A DNA stretch of 54,562 nucleotides from MGIIb-O1 sp002457595 (lineage in GTDB: Archaea > Thermoplasmatota > Poseidoniia > Poseidoniales > Thalassarchaeaceae): positions 1 to 54,562 of the forward strand of contig JBJLBO010000003.1 in the NCBI GenBank assembly GCA_045568115.1, given 5' to 3'. A program made the position numbers and the translations under genes. The notes below the pieces were generated by a model. The model did not search any database and was not told the origin of the DNA. It saw nothing but the letters and a program-made list of their open reading frames with translations. This document shows, piece by piece, positions 1 to 8,435 of this stretch. Positions within the stretch are counted from its first letter, which is position 1. Every line of letters starts with the position of its first letter.

Positions 1-1142
1 GTTGCAGAGTAAAGTGGCCTGTGTAATTTCAAATCGCGAGTGATTGCTGCGGGGCGGAAATCGAAGACTTTTGCAACTCGCTCGGTTAATTCCGAATCAC
101 TAATTACTCCTGTTCCAAAGGTGTCAACTCGAAGGCTGACAGGTTGGGCAACTCCGATTACGTAAGCAACTTGAATCTCACATCGTGAAGCCAATTCAGC
201 TGCCACCACGTGTTTTGCCGCCCAACGCGTGTAGTATGTAGCAGAACGATCTACCTTGGTTGGGTCCTTTCCAGAAAAAGCTCCACCACCATGACGTGCC
301 ATCCCTCCATATGTGTCGACGACTATCTTGCGTCCGGTAATTCCTGCATCTGCGTATGGACCGCCAGGATCTGCAAAACGTCCTGTTCCATTGACGACTA
401 AGCGATAATCGGCAGGCAACCAATGAGGAGGGATTGCGTGTTCAACGACTTGGCTCTTGATTGTCTCAAAGATGAGTTTTTGCTCGGCATCAATATCGCC
501 ATCAAATCTGTCTTTCAGAGCATCGTCGTGCTGAACTGCAACGACAACTGTGTGAACATGAGTAGGATTACCCTCTGCATCATATTCGACAGTAACCTGA
601 CTCTTGCCATCTGGGCGAATCCAATCTATCTCACCACTGGCAACAATCATGTCAAGACGGCGGCAAATTCTCTGGGCTAATGCTGCGGATAATGGAAAAT
701 ATCGGCCATGTAATTGGCCGCCTACTTCAGTCTCAGTGCAGGCATAACCGAACATCATTCCCTGATCGCCCGCACCTACATCGTCGAGAGAAGCCCCATC
801 TACACCTTGAGCAATATTTGCTGACTGAGTGGTTATGTGAACTGCAACTTGACAAAATTCACTAGAAGTTGCATCCATTCCAATTGAATGATTATTGTAG
901 CCGATTTTTGCAGCCGTATTTCGGGCTATTGATTCGTAATCAGGTGCTTCACCATCTAGAGTGACTTCGCCCGCCAAAATAATGACTGCATTTTCTCTCA
1001 TCCCCTTGACCAATGTCTCAACAGCGACTCTTGCCTTTGAGTCGATTTCCAAGCACGCATCGACAATCGCATCAGAGATTGCATCACACACCTTGTCGGG
1101 ATGTCCGGCACATACCGACTCTGAGGTGAAGAGTGTAGCCAT
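1..1142 (-). CDS. metK: S-adenosylmethionine synthetase, bacterial type (3' end cut by window)
   Basis: The enzyme makes S-adenosylmethionine from methionine and ATP in the cytoplasm. The protein starts MATLFTSESVCAGHPDKVCD, which carries the GHPDK signature of bacterial/eukaryotic MetK. It also has the GAGDQGMMFGYA segment and, near the C-terminus, the GGGAFSGKDPTKVDRSA loop that contributes to the active site. About 380 residues are visible and the window ends inside RPLYSA, just before the usual aromatic/GHFGR tail, so only a few residues are missing. Most archaea use a divergent archaeal MAT, so this form suggests acquisition from bacteria (inference). A perfect palindrome lies 18-31 nt upstream of the ATG. 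The window also holds SAM users: speD and a class I methyltransferase. Confidence 0.95.
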   Translation of the reverse strand, partial: MATLFTSESVCAGHPDKVCDAISDAIVDACLEIDSKARVAVETLVKGMRENAVIILAGEVTLDGEAPDYESIARNTAAKIGYNNHSIGMDATSSEFCQVAVHITTQSANIAQGVDGASLDDVGAGDQGMMFGYACTETEVGGQLHGRYFPLSAALAQRICRRLDMIVASGEIDWIRPDGKSQVTVEYDAEGNPTHVHTVVVAVQHDDALKDRFDGDIDAEQKLIFETIKSQVVEHAIPPHWLPADYRLVVNGTGRFADPGGPYADAGITGRKIVVDTYGGMARHGGGAFSGKDPTKVDRSATYYTRWAAKHVVAAELASRCEIQVAYVIGVAQPVSLRVDTFGTGVISDSELTERVAKVFDFRPAAITRDLKLHRPLYSA

Positions 1143-1159
1143 GGCTTTCCGGTCGCCCT

Positions 1160-1173
1160 ACCCTACATAGGGT
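1160..1173. promoter_or_regulatory. Palindrome in metK promoter region
   Basis: ACCCTA-CA-TAGGGT is a perfect 6-bp inverted repeat with a 2-nt centre. It lies 18-31 nt upstream of the metK start, where the TATA box or transcription start of a short-leader archaeal promoter would be. It could be an operator. No regulator can be assigned from the sequence. Confidence 0.35.
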
Positions 1174-1238
1174 TTGACTGAACTGAATATCTCATTAATT
1201 ACCGCAGCAGCGATATCCAAGCAGGTGTTGCGCTGAGC

Positions 1239-1487
1239 ATGGCGACTGTCGAGACCGAGATTGTCTGGGTCGGCGATAGTGGCAGGGCCGAGGCTCTTTT
1301 TGCAGCAATTTCTCCCGATGATCCAGAAACTTTTGAGGCTGAAATTCTAGGAAATGGCGATGGTACTGCAGATTTGAAAATAATCGTCAAGGGAGAAAAT
1401 CTACGCTCTGTGCGAGCAACTGTCGATGATCTATTGGCTTGTTTAGCCGCTGCTGAATCAACTCTTAATGCTGTCAGCGATTCTTGA
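1239..1487 (+). CDS. pcc1: KEOPS complex subunit Pcc1-like protein
   Basis: This 82-residue protein matches the size and pattern of archaeal Pcc1, the small dimerising subunit of KEOPS. KEOPS makes the tRNA t6A37 modification together with Kae1, Bud32 and Cgi121. The family pattern is visible as an N-terminal beta-rich half, then a strand (ADLKIIVKGENL) followed by RSVRATVDDLLACLAAAE, an amphipathic helix with the R-x-x-x-x-(D/N)-x-(W/L) character of Pcc1. It starts at ATG. Its 3' end overlaps the convergent FAD oxidoreductase by 14 nt. No other KEOPS gene lies in the window. The assignment rests on the C-terminal helix pattern and length, so it is probable rather than certain. Confidence 0.7.
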   Translation: MATVETEIVWVGDSGRAEALFAAISPDDPETFEAEILGNGDGTADLKIIVKGENLRSVRATVDDLLACLAAAESTLNAVSDS

Positions 1488-2496
1488 GAGCTTTTGCTGC
1501 CTTTCTGCCACTATCAACTGCAGCATCAGTAAGTACGTGAGAAGTCAATACATGAGTGCCGGCTAAAGCAATGCCGCTATCTAAGAACAAATCTCCAGGA
1601 ACCCGTTCACTTTCCTTACAAGGATGTAGCATAACAGACTTAGTTGAACGACGTACTGCGACCATGTTTCTCCAATCAGGACATCTTGAGTCAAGCAGAT
1701 TTTTAATTGCGTTCAATCCCTCATTTCCATCTGAATTAAGACAAACTGCGTGCAATAGAGTACAATCATCTTCTGAACCTCGAGTAGGGACTCTATCGGG
1801 CTTGGTCTGATCGATTACGATTACTCCTGATTCAAGGTCAAAAAATCCAGAATATGGGAGCATTGGTTTTCCTATTAATGCAGCATCGATTGTTGCAACT
1901 CGGTGTTCTGTGCATGCTTCAAGGCTATTTGTGGATAAATTAATCCCTTGAAGCAATTTAATTGTCGCAGGAGGAGGAATTGCAAGTACGACTCCGTCAC
2001 ATTCTACTTCCTCATTACTGACGCGCACGGCCCGGATTTTCCCGGATTCATCTAGAATCAATCCTTCCGCTTGAGATTCAGTGAGAATCCTCACTCCCAT
2101 CTCTTCGGCAGCTGTAATTATCTTGTCAACAAGATTTGACCAACCTCCAGTGGGAACGATTGCGCGCTCTGCCGCATCGCCACCTTCTATTCTCATAGCT
2201 GATAGGACCTCTCTGGCATGGCTGTTTTCGGTTCCAATACCAACCATATGTGTGGCATTCCATCGCTTTCCTAGCACTCTAGGTGCACGCAGTCTACGTA
2301 GTAATTGCTGAAATGGTCCACGTCTGCGCATCAAATGTAATCCTGAATCAAGAACCCAATCGCCTGAGTCTTGTTTTCTTACTCTCCCTCCAAGAATTTC
2401 ATTTGATTCAATCAAAGTTACTGATGCTCCATCGACAGACAACTGAATTGCAGCTGATAGACCTGCAAGGCCACCCCCTATCACGACTGCTCGCAT
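1474..2496 (-). CDS. FAD-dependent amine-oxidase/phytoene-desaturase-like oxidoreductase
   Basis: The N-terminus has a dinucleotide-binding GGGLAGLSAA motif at residues 7-16, an acidic residue ending strand 2 (LIESN) and the following GGR. This is the standard FAD-binding signature of the protoporphyrinogen oxidase / phytoene desaturase / monoamine oxidase superfamily. A second conserved stretch (VPTGGWSNLVDKI) and a C-terminal GIALAGTHV segment match the part that closes over the FAD. At 340 residues it is shorter than typical phytoene desaturases (about 450-500), so the substrate domain is reduced. The substrate cannot be told from sequence; carotenoid, porphyrin or amine are possible. It is transcribed divergently from nadC and converges on pcc1 with a short overlap. 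Confidence 0.75.
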   Translation of the reverse strand: MRAVVIGGGLAGLSAAIQLSVDGASVTLIESNEILGGRVRKQDSGDWVLDSGLHLMRRRGPFQQLLRRLRAPRVLGKRWNATHMVGIGTENSHAREVLSAMRIEGGDAAERAIVPTGGWSNLVDKIITAAEEMGVRILTESQAEGLILDESGKIRAVRVSNEEVECDGVVLAIPPPATIKLLQGINLSTNSLEACTEHRVATIDAALIGKPMLPYSGFFDLESGVIVIDQTKPDRVPTRGSEDDCTLLHAVCLNSDGNEGLNAIKNLLDSRCPDWRNMVAVRRSTKSVMLHPCKESERVPGDLFLDSGIALAGTHVLTSHVLTDAAVDSGRKAAKALKNR

Positions 2497-2568
2497 TGAG
2501 ATGGTGGTTCAACAGTCAGCGAATGAGGTTTCGTACCCTTCAAGGCAGAGGGCTGGCCCCCTCATAGT

Positions 2569-3510
2569 GTGGCCACTCTGCCTCACAACCGCTCTAACCT
2601 CCTTTGGGAAGGAGGTAAATCGGGTGCAGTGACCAAGATGTTCTCGGCCTCAATTGACCGCTGGATAGATGCCATGGTTGCTGATGAACATGGAGGTGGA
2701 CAAAGCAGTAATGTTGTAATTTCTGCAGTTGTAACGGCAAAGCAATCAGGAGTTATTGCTGGACAATGCGTAATTGATAGGTTGATTCAGCGGCATTTTG
2801 CAAGTTGTAATGTTTCTTGGTCTATTGAAGAAGGAGGAAGAGCCGCTGTTGGAGATGTAGTTCTCACAATCGAAGGGATTGCAGATTCTGTACTTCGCTG
2901 TGAGAGAATAATGCTGAATCTATTGGGTAGAATGTCGGGTATCGCAACAAATACCGCTGATTGGGTAGAATCATCGAACTCGATGGGAGTGGCTTGCACA
3001 AGAAAAACCGAATGGGGTTTGCTAGACAAGTGGGCAGTTCACATGGGGGGTGGGCTGACTCATCGTTTAGACCGCTCAGATGCTTTGATGGTCAAAGAGA
3101 ATGACTTACCTGCACTTGCTCCTGAAGCATCTGATGAACTCAGCGCAATTTCTCAAGTAGTGATGGAAATCGATATGAAAACTCATGCTTCATTTACTGT
3201 GATTGAAGTTAGAAATAGAGAACAGGCATTAGCCGCGGCTGGTGCTTGGGCCGAAGCTCAAGTTGAACGTGGCGAATGTGAGAAAATTGTCTTACTGCTA
3301 GACAATATCGGCCCAGACGGATGTGCTGAAGTCCATTCAAAATTAATGTCAGAAGGGCTTCGTGCCTGGTGCATACTTGAGGGATCTGGCGGAGTCAAAA
3401 AATCTCAAATTGACCAATGGGTAACAAGTGGGGTCGATTTAATCTCAACAAGTGCACTCAACAGAGGGGTTGCGCCTCTCGATTTGTCAATGAGAGTGCG
3501 GGGTGATTGA
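2569..3510 (+). CDS. nadC: Nicotinate-nucleotide pyrophosphorylase (quinolinate phosphoribosyltransferase)
   Basis: NadC converts quinolinate and PRPP to nicotinate mononucleotide, CO2 and pyrophosphate in de novo NAD synthesis. Visible family motifs are MLNLLGRMSGIAT, the TRKTEWGLLDKWAVHMGG substrate loop, HRLDRSDALMVKEND, an IEVRN strand, LLLDNI, LEGSGG and the C-terminal GVDLISTSAL. The frame opens at GTG 2569 (313 aa, slightly long for the family). An internal GTG at 2629 with GGAGGT 12 nt upstream, or ATG 2638, would give a more typical length of about 290. It abuts the next gene exactly (TGA then ATG), so the two are probably co-transcribed and link NAD and CoA synthesis. No nadA or nadB is in the window. 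Confidence 0.92.
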   Translation: MATLPHNRSNLLWEGGKSGAVTKMFSASIDRWIDAMVADEHGGGQSSNVVISAVVTAKQSGVIAGQCVIDRLIQRHFASCNVSWSIEEGGRAAVGDVVLTIEGIADSVLRCERIMLNLLGRMSGIATNTADWVESSNSMGVACTRKTEWGLLDKWAVHMGGGLTHRLDRSDALMVKENDLPALAPEASDELSAISQVVMEIDMKTHASFTVIEVRNREQALAAAGAWAEAQVERGECEKIVLLLDNIGPDGCAEVHSKLMSEGLRAWCILEGSGGVKKSQIDQWVTSGVDLISTSALNRGVAPLDLSMRVRGD

Positions 3511-4278
3511 ATGGGTGAGATACCAGATAGCCACCCTCGCAAGGCCTCATTACTCGCGCGTGCTAAATTAACACAAGCAGGTCGTGAAGGACTCTTGGCT
3601 GAGTCAGCAATGATTGCTCACGGTAGAGGTGAGGCTTTTGATTACCTACTTGGAGAGAAGACTAGTGATTCCGCCAAGACTGCAATAAAAGAGTGTGCTG
3701 CACGGCTGTTAGCTGCCAAAAATCCGATTGTTTCGATGAATGGAAACACAACGGTTCTAGCAGGTAAGCAAGCAATTCGGGCCGCAGCAATAATTGGTTG
3801 TCCGATTGAAGTCAATATCTACTATCGAACGCCTGAGCGTATGGAGAAATTAATCGCGGCGCTTGAATCGATGAAGGAAAAAATCGCTGCAGAAGTTGAT
3901 GAGGAAACCAAGGCCTCGGTGATGGCTGTTGAAATTCTCGGAGCCAATGCTGATGGGAAAATCGACGGACTCGAAGGGCCCAGATCGATTTGTTCGAGAA
4001 AAGGAATCGAATCAGCAGATGTTGTACTTGTTCCATTAGAGGATGGAGATAGATGTGAGGCCCTAGTAGCTCTTGGCAAACAAGTCCTCGTGGTTGACCT
4101 CAATCCACTTTCACGGACTGCACGAACTGCCACGGTTACAATCGTTGACGAAGTAGCAAGGGCATTAGGAGAAATGGAAGAATTACTTCTTCAAAATCCA
4201 CAACCAACAGACTGGGATAATCAGAAAACGCTCCGTGAAGCACTAGAAATCATTTCTGATTCGTCCAAACGAATCTGA
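3511..4278 (+). CDS. 4-phosphopantoate--beta-alanine ligase (archaeal phosphopantothenate synthetase)
   Basis: This is the archaea-specific CoA enzyme (former DUF137) that joins 4-phosphopantoate to beta-alanine using ATP. It replaces bacterial PanC/CoaA chemistry. Diagnostic stretches are AHGRGEAFDYLLGE at residues 36-49, the MNGNTTVLAG segment, a VNIYYRT strand, VPLEDGDRCEALVALGK (about 173-189) and DLNPLSRTARTATVTIVD (about 194-211). All are strongly conserved in the family. Length (255 aa) is normal. The start codon follows the nadC stop with no gap. It is one of the clearest archaeal markers in the window. Confidence 0.93.
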   Translation: MGEIPDSHPRKASLLARAKLTQAGREGLLAESAMIAHGRGEAFDYLLGEKTSDSAKTAIKECAARLLAAKNPIVSMNGNTTVLAGKQAIRAAAIIGCPIEVNIYYRTPERMEKLIAALESMKEKIAAEVDEETKASVMAVEILGANADGKIDGLEGPRSICSRKGIESADVVLVPLEDGDRCEALVALGKQVLVVDLNPLSRTARTATVTIVDEVARALGEMEELLLQNPQPTDWDNQKTLREALEIISDSSKRI

Positions 4279-5496
4279 TTATACTGTAGCAAATTGCTCA
4301 CGAAGCATTCTTTCACAGCGTTCTGCTATTGCTTCGCCAACATCAGAGGTAGAGGCATCTCCACCGAGATCATAAGTTACACAACCACCCTCATCGAAGT
4401 GCTCTTGAATTGCATTTTGAAGAATATCTGCACAGCGGTCAAGATTTGAATCATTTTTTCTGTAAGCAATTGCCTCAAACATCATTTGTACTGACTGTAA
4501 CATTGCAATTGGATTGACGACATTCTTTCCTGCATACTTTGGCGAGGACCCGTGGACTGGTTCGAATAGCATATGATTCGGCCCTAAGTTAGCGCTTGCG
4601 GCCATTCCCATACCGCCTTGGAGTACGCTAGCAAGATCAGTTGCAATATCTCCAAACATGTTTGGAAGTACAACAACGTCAAGGTCTTCTGGGTCTCTAA
4701 CTAACCACATTGTGAATGCATCAATATAGGCTTCCTTAGTCTCAACACCTTCATGTTCAGAAGCAATCTCACGGAATACCTTGCGGAATAATTGACAACC
4801 ACGAGATACGTTAGACTTGTCAACACAAGTTACAGATTGAGGTGTTCCCAATTTTTTCTGACGATGGTGAGCAAGATCGAAAGCAAACTTGACTATTCTT
4901 TCACTACCTTTGCGAGATATTGGACGAGGGTCCCATGCAACCTCTCCTTCTAGGCCTGGAAACTCATCGATTACGATTGGTTCGTCCTTCTGGCCTTTTG
5001 CTCTCTGCTCCATTCTTCGTAATAGTGAATGGTAGAGTCCCTCGGTATTTTCTCGAATCATTACCATATCAACAAGGTCTGGCTCCCAAACTTGCTTGTG
5101 AATCCCGTGTACCTTGTGAGGGACTCCTTTGTACAACTTCACTGGGCGGACATTTGCGAATAATTCGAGGCCTGAGCGAAGTCCGAGAATAGTTTGGCCG
5201 CCGGCCATATCGCCATTTGGCAATCTTGCGCCGGGCCATCCAATTGCGCCAAGCAAGATTGCGTCTGAATTATCTCTACAATGCTCAAATGAGCCTTCTG
5301 GCCACTCTTCACCTGTTTCAAGATAATATTGCCCTCCGCAAGGAATTTCAGTGATTTCAAAACTTATGGGGCTATTTTCTTCAAAAACAGCCAGAATTCG
5401 GAGCGCTTCTGCCATCACCTCCCGTCCGGTTCCATCGCCGGGCAAGACTGAGAGACGGTATGCTGCCATTGAGTGCGGCACTAGTTCATCATTCAT
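4279..5496 (-). CDS. Isocitrate/isopropylmalate dehydrogenase family protein
   Basis: This NAD(P)-dependent beta-decarboxylating dehydrogenase shows LPGDGTGREV near the N-terminus, LRSGLELFANVRPVKLY, MIRENTEGLYHS, CVDKSNV, the metal-binding DVVVLPNMFGDIATDLAS segment and FEPVHGSSPKYAGKN. These place it in the IDH/IPMDH/homoisocitrate/tartrate dehydrogenase family. The RENTEG loop resembles IDH-like and tartrate-type members more than classical LeuB, and an extra acidic insertion follows it. Substrate is therefore left open. I chose ATG 5496. ATG 5469 is the other good candidate, since the family fold begins just after it. An upstream ATG at 5571 would add a non-conserved tail. It is divergent from the gene at 5588 and has no leucine-pathway neighbours. 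Confidence 0.85.
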   Translation of the reverse strand: MNDELVPHSMAAYRLSVLPGDGTGREVMAEALRILAVFEENSPISFEITEIPCGGQYYLETGEEWPEGSFEHCRDNSDAILLGAIGWPGARLPNGDMAGGQTILGLRSGLELFANVRPVKLYKGVPHKVHGIHKQVWEPDLVDMVMIRENTEGLYHSLLRRMEQRAKGQKDEPIVIDEFPGLEGEVAWDPRPISRKGSERIVKFAFDLAHHRQKKLGTPQSVTCVDKSNVSRGCQLFRKVFREIASEHEGVETKEAYIDAFTMWLVRDPEDLDVVVLPNMFGDIATDLASVLQGGMGMAASANLGPNHMLFEPVHGSSPKYAGKNVVNPIAMLQSVQMMFEAIAYRKNDSNLDRCADILQNAIQEHFDEGGCVTYDLGGDASTSDVGEAIAERCERMLREQFATV

Positions 5497-5587
5497 CAAT
5501 ACGACCCATCCAGTCCTTCGGCCAAATCCAATAATCCAAACCGATACATGCGATACTTGATAGACGGTCATCTAGAACATACCTTCC

Positions 5588-6205
5588 ATGGACCGTTATG
5601 AGAAGGACGGGCGGGAATCTCCACGCATCGATGTGAAGACCTTGCCTGACTCAGTTGTACGGCTTTGGGAAACAATGCTTCGACTGGATCCTAATTGGAA
5701 AATTGACAAATGGTTGGAAGAGAGAGCGGATGAAGAAATGGAATTAGTTGAGGCTCATTTAGGTCGAGAGAGAATGCGTCTGCAACAAAGATTACATCGA
5801 ATTGAAACTCTTGTAAAAAGACTAAAGCGACAACGAGAAGTTGCAGATCAAGCATTAATGATAGATCCTCATCAAAGAAATTTATTCGATGTTTTTGAGG
5901 AAACTCCGAAGGCGATTGAAGGAAAAATGTCCGAGCCCGTTGAGTTGGATGAACCGGCTGTCTCCATGGGAATACTAAATGGAGACGATGATCCTATCCT
6001 AGCAATAGTCGCAGAACACATCTTAGGAACTATAGAAGTAGCGAAAATAGAGGGGGTTCTCGCACTCCATTTCGAGGAAATAAACGAGGTACTGGCTCCC
6101 ATGGGTATAGTTTTGGACGAAGTTGATGAGGCTATAGCCTATCTTCTACAAAATAACGCTATTATTGAGATAGAACAGGACTTCTTTGGCCTAAATTCAC
6201 CCTAA
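5588..6205 (+). CDS. Conserved-looking coiled-coil protein of unknown function
   Basis: I do not recognise this 205-residue protein. The middle (about residues 40-90) is rich in Glu, Arg, Lys and Leu with heptad-like spacing and should form a coiled coil. The C-terminal 75 residues (ILAIVAEHILGTIEVAKIEGVL onward) alternate helices and a short hydrophobic strand and could form a small winged-helix-like domain. There is no signal peptide or membrane segment. It precedes the adenine methyltransferase gene by 19 nt on the same strand, so the two may be co-expressed, but no functional link can be shown. Confidence 0.7.
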   Translation: MDRYEKDGRESPRIDVKTLPDSVVRLWETMLRLDPNWKIDKWLEERADEEMELVEAHLGRERMRLQQRLHRIETLVKRLKRQREVADQALMIDPHQRNLFDVFEETPKAIEGKMSEPVELDEPAVSMGILNGDDDPILAIVAEHILGTIEVAKIEGVLALHFEEINEVLAPMGIVLDEVDEAIAYLLQNNAIIEIEQDFFGLNSP

Positions 6206-6224
6206 AAATCGGCACTAAAGGAGG

Positions 6225-8252
6225 TTGAAACCAACCGTTCCCTTCAAAGAAGGAACCCATGTGGGACACCCCGTCGGTACTATGGTCAGCGACGCATCGG
6301 GATGGTACGCACGACTTGATAGGTCGTGCGAGGACAGAATTAATCAGCTGGAATTATGGCTTGATGCCTGGGAGGAATCAATCCGACATAAGATCCCAAT
6401 TGCGGCTACTATGCCTCATGATTGGCCCACTCTACCTGCTGGACTTCTTTCGAATCCCGGAGCTGTTCTAGACCACATGCTTGCGCGATATGATGCGGAA
6501 ACTGATGGTCGCTCACCACGTGGAGCCTATGCAACACCTGCTAGATTTGCTGATGCAATGCTAGCGGATGAATTAGGAGAGCGAGGGAATGGTGATGCGA
6601 CACCAATGCCTACTAACATTTCATTGGCAGCTCTACCTCCTGGATTCCGTGCCTTTGCAGCACAAATAAATGAGGCAAATGTCAAGGAGGAAGGAGATGA
6701 AGAAGATCAAGCAGTTCTCAATAATGAGAAAACAATGTCTGGGATTCCACTCCCCTTCGCAGATCCTGCAGTAGGAGCTGGTCTATTCGCTGAGAGAATC
6801 CTCAAAATGCACTCAGAAAGAGTAGATGGGATTGGTGCAGTCAAAATAAAGGAAGATACTCTTCGACTATTGAATAATCTACAACTTCTTGATATTTCTG
6901 AAATTGCAGTTAGATGTACACGCCGTAGACTTCTACTGGTGTTAGCTAAATCTGGCCTATTGGATTTAGATGGCCCTGGTGACGAGGGGCGAATCGGGCG
7001 AAAAGAAGCAGAGGAAATTTTGCAATTATGCGTCCGTCATAGTGATGCTCTGCGAAATAATTGGCCATGGGAAGATTCGCCACGTTTGTTAATTTGTAAT
7101 CCGCCATGGCTACGAATTAAGGATCGATTCCGAGGTCATCCTGATGGAAGCCACCTTCGTAAGGAATTATCTCGTGAATTACGAAGCATTACGGAATCAG
7201 ATGGGCGATTGAGGTTTAGCACATTACTTGGAAATGTCAATCTCTACCGACTTTTCCTAGAGCGCTCTTTACAATTAGTAAGAGAAGGAGGACGTGTTCG
7301 CATGATTGTTCCAGATTCACTAATGCGAGAAAAGAGCAGTATTCCTCTTCGTAAATTGATAGTAGAACAGAATTGTTGGGAATCCGCTTGGTCTTTCCCA
7401 GAAAACCAACGCGTATTCCCTGGAGTTTCGCAAGGAGTTCTGGTAATCGGCATCACTGTTGCAGGTGAAACAACGAAACTGACTAGTTACGGTCCGCTTG
7501 AGAGTAGTGATGTATTAGCTGATGTGGGAATTGCTCGAAACGCACCCAAACTGGAGTTAGAAAGAAACACTTGGGCTGTTTGGACTGACATGAATTGGGC
7601 AGTTCCTCGCATGCCACGAAATGAGTATGAGAGAGATAATGTTCTGAAGGCAATAAACCGTCTTGCTGACCTACCGCGTCTTTCTGAAGAGCATAATTGG
7701 TTGAATCCTGGTGGAGACCCCATTAGAGTAAGAGTGGGAGAAATTGATCAAACAACTTGGGCAGAAAATATCCATCCTTGGAATCCTCGTTCACGAGGAA
7801 CTCCATTCATTCGTGGAATTCACTTCAAACTGGATGGAGATAAAGTTTTGATTAACCATCCAGGATATAATTCATCGATAAAGAGAGAATCTATTGAGAG
7901 ATTGCAAGCTCTTTGGAGAGGACCTATCGGACCAAGAGGCGTTAGTAGAATTGCATGTCAAGCAATTGTCAATGCACAACAAAATCGTCGTCTACGCTGG
8001 GTAGTTGTCCCGCCAGATTGTGTTCTCGGTAATTCGGTCAACTTCCTTGAATTACCTGAAATTGTTCTTGACACATTAGCAGAAAAGCATGGTGCAGTTG
8101 ATCGAGGATTAATGTGGTTGGCCGAACATCTAAATTCTGATACACTAGACCTCTGGTCAAGAGCATGGGCTGCTAATAATAACGTAAATAATTACGAAAT
8201 TGAGAACCTGCCGTTCCCTCCACCGATAGATGTCGCCACGGTTTCGCTTTGA
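6225..8252 (+). CDS. Type II-like adenine-specific DNA methyltransferase with target-recognition domain
   Basis: The protein has the layout of an N6-adenine methyltransferase. TPARFADAMLADELGE (about residue 104) resembles the helix before motif I. DPAVGAG (180-186) is a variant of the SAM-binding DPACGSG motif I. CNPPWLRIKD (291-300) is catalytic motif IV. A C-terminal region with TPFIRGIHF and a GNSVNFL segment resembles the target-recognition domain of TaqI/Eco57I-type enzymes. No nuclease motif or restriction partner is visible, so it looks like an orphan methyltransferase. The start is uncertain. TTG 6225 sits immediately behind AAAGGAGG, GTG 6261 has AAGAAGGAA six nt upstream, and ATG 6282 is also in frame. 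A hairpin follows the stop. Confidence 0.8.
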   Translation: MKPTVPFKEGTHVGHPVGTMVSDASGWYARLDRSCEDRINQLELWLDAWEESIRHKIPIAATMPHDWPTLPAGLLSNPGAVLDHMLARYDAETDGRSPRGAYATPARFADAMLADELGERGNGDATPMPTNISLAALPPGFRAFAAQINEANVKEEGDEEDQAVLNNEKTMSGIPLPFADPAVGAGLFAERILKMHSERVDGIGAVKIKEDTLRLLNNLQLLDISEIAVRCTRRRLLLVLAKSGLLDLDGPGDEGRIGRKEAEEILQLCVRHSDALRNNWPWEDSPRLLICNPPWLRIKDRFRGHPDGSHLRKELSRELRSITESDGRLRFSTLLGNVNLYRLFLERSLQLVREGGRVRMIVPDSLMREKSSIPLRKLIVEQNCWESAWSFPENQRVFPGVSQGVLVIGITVAGETTKLTSYGPLESSDVLADVGIARNAPKLELERNTWAVWTDMNWAVPRMPRNEYERDNVLKAINRLADLPRLSEEHNWLNPGGDPIRVRVGEIDQTTWAENIHPWNPRSRGTPFIRGIHFKLDGDKVLINHPGYNSSIKRESIERLQALWRGPIGPRGVSRIACQAIVNAQQNRRLRWVVVPPDCVLGNSVNFLELPEIVLDTLAEKHGAVDRGLMWLAEHLNSDTLDLWSRAWAANNNVNNYEIENLPFPPPIDVATVSL

Positions 8253-8282
8253 GTAGAGAAGCGGAAATTCTTCTTTCGTAGT

Positions 8283-8300
8283 CCGGAAATTGATTTCCGG
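8283..8300. terminator. Hairpin downstream of the methyltransferase gene
   Basis: CCGGAAAT-TG-ATTTCCGG is a perfect 8-bp inverted repeat about 30 nt after the methyltransferase stop; as RNA it would fold with seven pairs and a TTGA loop. A short T-run (GGTTTT) follows a few bases later. It may be a transcript end signal, or a protein site for the gene downstream. Confidence 0.35.
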
Positions 8301-8435
8301 CGAACGGTTTTAGGGACGTATTTCGACCAAATTGATTATTACATCAATACGGCGTACGCAAGGCGTACCATCGCGTGTAGCATTAGAGTCAGAGGTGAGA
8401 ATATCGGAATCCATCCAAAAATCGGCATTACTGGA

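Noticed and set aside
2548..2564. GAGGG/CCCTC inverted repeat between the FAD oxidoreductase and nadC
   Set aside because: Only five pairs in a GC-rich stretch next to a start codon, too weak to call a site.
5497..5571. Upstream ATG 5571 as start of the dehydrogenase
   Set aside because: The added residues are not family-like and crowd the divergent gene start at 5588.
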